Positions 5,881 through 8,291 of a stretch of 8,291 bases of DNA are shown here, one piece after another. Origin of the DNA: Pseudomonadota bacterium (lineage in GTDB: Bacteria; Pseudomonadota; Alphaproteobacteria; Rhizobiales; Beijerinckiaceae); NCBI GenBank assembly GCA_028876585.1, contig JAGWRL010000350.1, positions 1 through 8,291 on the forward strand. The letters run 5' to 3'. A program made the position numbers and the translations under genes. The number at the start of each line of letters is the position of its first letter. Positions within the stretch are counted from its first letter, which is position 1. The notes below the pieces were generated by a model. The model had not been told where the DNA came from and searched no databases. It saw nothing but the letters and a program-made list of their open reading frames with translations.

Positions 5881-7938
5881 TTAGGCCGCCGCCGCTTCGC
5901 GATCGGCTTGCGGCGTGGCGAGCCACAGCCGCCCCTGCGCGATCAGGCCGCGCATCGAGGTGGGCTTGCCGAGCAGGTAGCCCTGCGCCTGGCTGCATCC
6001 TTCGGCGCGCAGCATCTCCAACTGCCCTTCGGTCTCGACGCCCTCGGTCAACACCGGGATGCCAAGCCCGTTGCCGAGCGCGAGCACCGCGCGCAGCACC
6101 GCCATCGCCTGCGGACTGGTCTCGATCTCCCACAGGAACGAGCGGTCGAGCTTGATCTTGTCGATCGGGAACATCCGCAGGGTCGACAGCGAAGAATGGC
6201 CGGTGCCGAAATCGTCGAGCGCCAGGCTGACGCCGAGTTCGCGGATCTTGCGCATCGCCCGCAGCGAGGCGCGCGCCTCGCGGATGATCGCCGATTCCGT
6301 CAGTTCGAGCTCGAGCCGCGACGGGGGCAGGCCGGTTTCGGCCAGCACCGCCGCCACCGTGTGCGGGAATTGCGTGTCCGTCAGTTGCAGCGGCGACAGA
6401 TTGACCGCGATCTTGACCGGATTGGCCCAGAGCGCGGCTTCGCGGCAGGCGGTGCGCAGCACCCACAGCCCGAGCGCGTCGATCAAGCCGTATTCCTCGG
6501 CGACGGGGATGAATTCGGCCGGCGGCGTATAACCGCTCTCGCGCGGCCAGCGCGCCAGCGCCTCAAAACCCTGGATCGCGCCGCCCTCGACGGCGGTCTG
6601 CACCTGATAGTGGACTTCGAGTTCGCCCTTGTCGATCGCCGCGCGCAGGTCGGACGCCATCTGGCGGCGCGCGCGCACCCGCTCGCCCATCGTCGGGTCA
6701 TAGGGGCACACCGGCGCGTTGTGATCGGCCTTGGCGCGCTGCAAGGCGAGAAAGGCGTTGTTGAACAGCGCCTCGACGCCGCCGCCGTCGCGCGGAAACT
6801 CGGCGATGCCGAAGCTGGCGTTGATCTGGGTCTCGAAATCCTGCGCCTGCACCGGCGCGGCGAAAATCGCCGTGAGCCGCTCGACCAGCCCGGCCAGGCT
6901 GTTGTCGTCCTCGACGAGATGGGCCACTGCGAATTCGTCGCCGCCGAGGCAGGCGCCGAATTCCTGGGGCCTCAGCGCGCCGCGCAGCCGCTCGGCGACG
7001 CGCTTCAGCACCACATCGCCCGCGAAATGCCCGTACTGATCGTTGACGTATTTGAAGCCGTTGAGATCGATCGTCACCAGCGCGACGCGTCCGCGCATGA
7101 TCGCGGCGTCCTCGATCTGCCGCTCCAGATGCGCGCGCAGATAGCTGCGGTTGGGCAGTCCGGTCAGCGGATCGCGCAGCGACATCGCCCGCATCCGCTT
7201 ATAGGCGTCGGCGCGAATGTCCTGATCGATCAGATAGGTCACGACGCCGGCGCCGATGATGATCATGGTCATGCCGAGAATGGCGAGCGCCAGCGCGTGG
7301 AGCGCCATCCCGTTCGTCGCCGTCACCTCGAACCGCAGCGCGATGATCCTCAGCGCCGCCATGCCGGTGAAATGCAGGCCGATGATCGCCGCCGTCAGGC
7401 ACGCCAGCGCGTAAGCCTGCGCCCGGCCGCGCTGGCCATGCACCGCCAGATGCAGGCCCGCCGCGCCAAAGCCCATGGCGACCGCGATCGAGGCGATCAA
7501 CGTCGGGAGGTTCCAGGCGACGATGCCTTCAACCCGATAGGCCAGCATGCCGCAATAATGCATCGCCGAGATCGCCACGCCGAGCAGCGCGCCGCCGAGC
7601 AGCGCCTGCCCGCGCCAGCGCCCGCCCAGCGCGACGACGAACGCGACAAAGGCGCCGAGCGAGGCGACCAGCGCCGAGGCGACGGTCAGCATCGGATCGA
7701 AGCCGATCGGCACGCCCGGTTGATAGGCGAGGATGGCGACGAAATGGGTGCACCAGATCGACGCGCCCGCCGAGGTCGCCGCCAGCGTCTCCCAGCCGAG
7801 CCGTTGCATGCCCTGCGCCTGCTTCGCCCGCCCGATCAGGCCCAGCAGCACCCAACTGCCGAACACGCACACCGCCGCGGCCGCCGCCACCAGCGACAGG
7901 TTGTGCTCAAACGCAAAGCAAGATTCGATCGACGCCAT
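5881..7938 (-). CDS. MHYT-GGDEF-EAL membrane protein (cyclic-di-GMP synthase/phosphodiesterase)
   Basis: An inner-membrane regulator of c-di-GMP, 685 residues from the ATG at 7938. The N-terminus (about 13-240) has seven hydrophobic helices with the three MHYT-type motifs THFVAI (64-69), MHYCGM (126-131) and LHFTGM (188-193); this domain is proposed to bind copper and sense O2, CO or NO. The GGDEF domain begins at SLRDPLTGLPNR and has an intact GGDEF (332-336), so cyclase activity is plausible. The inhibitory I-site position reads RPQE instead of RxxD. The EAL domain keeps EAL (459-461), VNLSPLQ, ELTES, DDFGTG (575-580), KLDRSF, TEGVET and QGYLLGKP, the set needed for phosphodiesterase activity. 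A TTG seven codons upstream is an alternative start, but the ATG has GGTGGAG at the right distance. Whether net activity is synthesis or breakdown cannot be read from sequence. Confidence 0.95.
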   Translation of the reverse strand: MASIESCFAFEHNLSLVAAAAAVCVFGSWVLLGLIGRAKQAQGMQRLGWETLAATSAGASIWCTHFVAILAYQPGVPIGFDPMLTVASALVASLGAFVAFVVALGGRWRGQALLGGALLGVAISAMHYCGMLAYRVEGIVAWNLPTLIASIAVAMGFGAAGLHLAVHGQRGRAQAYALACLTAAIIGLHFTGMAALRIIALRFEVTATNGMALHALALAILGMTMIIIGAGVVTYLIDQDIRADAYKRMRAMSLRDPLTGLPNRSYLRAHLERQIEDAAIMRGRVALVTIDLNGFKYVNDQYGHFAGDVVLKRVAERLRGALRPQEFGACLGGDEFAVAHLVEDDNSLAGLVERLTAIFAAPVQAQDFETQINASFGIAEFPRDGGGVEALFNNAFLALQRAKADHNAPVCPYDPTMGERVRARRQMASDLRAAIDKGELEVHYQVQTAVEGGAIQGFEALARWPRESGYTPPAEFIPVAEEYGLIDALGLWVLRTACREAALWANPVKIAVNLSPLQLTDTQFPHTVAAVLAETGLPPSRLELELTESAIIREARASLRAMRKIRELGVSLALDDFGTGHSSLSTLRMFPIDKIKLDRSFLWEIETSPQAMAVLRAVLALGNGLGIPVLTEGVETEGQLEMLRAEGCSQAQGYLLGKPTSMRGLIAQGRLWLATPQADREAAAA

Positions 7939-7946
7939 GAAATACG

Positions 7947-7953
7947 CTCCACC
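7947..7953 (-). promoter_or_regulatory. Ribosome-binding site choosing the ATG start of the MHYT gene
   Basis: On the minus strand GGTGGAG lies eight bases before the ATG at 7938. The alternative in-frame TTG at 7959 lies upstream of this site and has no such sequence of its own, so the ATG is preferred. Confidence 0.7.
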
Positions 7954-7968
7954 GGTCAAACGGACCGG
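7952..7968 (-). promoter_or_regulatory. Leader hairpin touching the MHYT gene ribosome-binding site
   Basis: CCGGTC, a 5-base loop, GACCGG: a perfect 6-bp GC-rich stem in the leader. Its 3' arm includes the first two bases of the GGTGGAG ribosome-binding site. If it forms in the mRNA it could partly hide the site. Nothing shows a ligand or a thermosensor role. Confidence 0.4.
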
Positions 7969-8006
7969 CGCGCCTCAGTATGATCGAGTTGGGATGACGA
8001 AGCATC

Positions 8007-8018
8007 TCCAATATTGGA
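8007..8018. repeat. 12-bp perfect palindrome, possible operator
   Basis: TCCAATATTGGA is a perfect inverted repeat in an AT-rich patch of an otherwise GC-rich region. It overlaps the proposed -10 element of the MHYT gene promoter, a position typical of a repressor site. No known operator consensus is recognised. Confidence 0.4.
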
Positions 8019-8037
8019 ATTCAAAAACGATAGTAAA
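8010..8037 (-). promoter_or_regulatory. Possible sigma-70 promoter of the MHYT-GGDEF-EAL gene
   Basis: On the minus strand TTTACT (8032-8037) and AATATT (8010-8015) match the -35 and -10 consensus at four of six positions each, with 16-bp spacing. They would give a leader of roughly 60-70 bases containing the hairpin described above. This is the most AT-rich stretch between the two minus-strand genes, which supports it, but the match is only moderate. Confidence 0.35.
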
Positions 8038-8043
8038 AGAGCG

Positions 8044-8199
8044 ATGAAGGCGCCTGCGCTGGCCCTGAACGTCGCGATACGACAGTCCGTCCCCGCCAAG
8101 ATCAACGCAAAAGTCTTGGCGGACGGGTCAACGGAAGTCACGCGTTGCCTAGACTTGGCCTGCCGCAGAGGTCGTACAATATATCGATACTTGACGTAA
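8044..8199 (+). CDS. Doubtful small open frame in the intergenic region (51 residues)
   Basis: From the ATG at 8044 the frame encodes a basic 51-residue peptide ending RRGRTIYRYLT, with two cysteines. A TTG at 8014 would add ten residues. It resembles no family I know. The upstream AAAAGAG is at best a weak ribosome-binding site. The frame is antisense to the expected leader of the MHYT gene and contains the bulged stem-loop at 8087-8126, so it may be non-coding. It is listed because nothing else fills this stretch. Confidence 0.15.
   Translation: MKAPALALNVAIRQSVPAKINAKVLADGSTEVTRCLDLACRRGRTIYRYLT
8087..8126. other. Bulged stem-loop between aroC and the MHYT gene
   Basis: GCCAAGA (8095-8101) pairs with TCTTGGC (8114-8120), and CCGTCC (8087-8092) pairs with GGACGG (8121-8126). 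The stem is 13 bp with a 2-base CC bulge and a 12-base loop. No T-run follows on either strand, so it is not a clear intrinsic terminator. It may still end or protect the aroC transcript, or be the remains of a palindromic repeat. Confidence 0.5.
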
Positions 8200-8214
8200 C
8201 GGCGCCCGCCGCCC

Positions 8215-8291
8215 TCAGCCGACCTGCCCGCGATGGCGCAGGAACGCGTCGGCCAGCACGATGGCGACCATCGCCTCGGCGACCGGGGCGG
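8215..8291 (-). CDS. aroC: Chorismate synthase, C-terminal end only
   Basis: The last 24 codons of a minus-strand gene that enters from the right edge and stops with TGA. The peptide contains APVAEAMVAIVLADAFLRHR, which matches the C-terminal helix of chorismate synthases (VP-EAM-A-VLADH-LRHR pattern from the family as remembered). That enzyme is the FMN-dependent last step of the shikimate pathway, turning 5-enolpyruvylshikimate-3-phosphate into chorismate. The call rests on this short tail alone, so it is probable and not certain. It lies upstream of the MHYT gene on the same strand, separated by 276 bp. Confidence 0.75.
   Translation of the reverse strand, partial: APVAEAMVAIVLADAFLRHRGQVG

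Noticed and set aside
5834..6466. Upstream in-frame extension of rarA by about 211 codons
   Set aside because: It reads through the EAL-coding region in another frame; RarA homologues begin close to the ATG at 5833.
5620..7983. 787-codon open frame on the plus strand opposite the MHYT and rarA genes
   Set aside because: It is antisense to a gene with clear MHYT, GGDEF and EAL motifs. Its composition is Arg/His/Gln/Ala-rich, typical of mirror frames in very GC-rich DNA, and it shows no domain.

Overview
The window is a chromosomal segment from a very GC-rich bacterium, most likely an alphaproteobacterium and perhaps a member of the Hyphomicrobiales. This taxonomic guess rests on inference from G/C-dominated third codon positions, the Entner-Doudoroff aldolase, a malonyl-CoA decarboxylase of the alphaproteobacterial/mitochondrial type and an MHYT-GGDEF-EAL regulator. 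Nearly all of it is ordinary housekeeping and accessory coding sequence. I see no phage, transposon, CRISPR array, rRNA or tRNA.

Layout, left to right. (1) 1-746, minus strand: the N-terminal part of a CPA2-type (KefB-like) cation:proton antiporter that runs off the left edge. (2) 747-860: a divergent intergenic region with an imperfect direct repeat. (3) 861-4049, plus strand: four codirectional genes, eda (KDPG aldolase), a YqaA/DedA-like VTT membrane protein, dsbB (TTG start) and malonyl-CoA decarboxylase. The first three are tightly packed. The last is preceded by a 71-bp gap with a small hairpin and ends in a G-run cluster that fits a G-quadruplex motif. (4) 4115-4549, plus strand: a compact two-gene toxin-antitoxin module in antitoxin-first order, with a DUF1902/HicB-like protein followed directly by a HicA-like toxin. 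(5) 4559-7938, minus strand: rarA (AAA+ recombination factor), preceded in transcription order by a seven-helix MHYT-GGDEF-EAL cyclic-di-GMP protein. (6) 7939-8214: a less GC-rich intergenic region with a 12-bp palindrome, a possible promoter, a hairpin overlapping the ribosome-binding site and a longer bulged stem-loop. (7) 8215-8291, minus strand: the last 24 codons of what looks like chorismate synthase (aroC).

The genes do not form one pathway. Eda ends the Entner-Doudoroff route and DsbB reoxidises the periplasmic disulfide oxidase. Malonyl-CoA decarboxylase makes acetyl-CoA, RarA acts at stalled replication forks, and the MHYT protein probably links a membrane signal to c-di-GMP level. 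The accessory element is the hicBA-like module, which lies between mcd and rarA, 9 bp from the end of rarA, and whose first gene is less GC-rich than its neighbours. I found no convincing new multi-gene system. The items most worth checking are the reversed TA module, the G-run cluster over the mcd stop codon and the structured leader of the MHYT gene.
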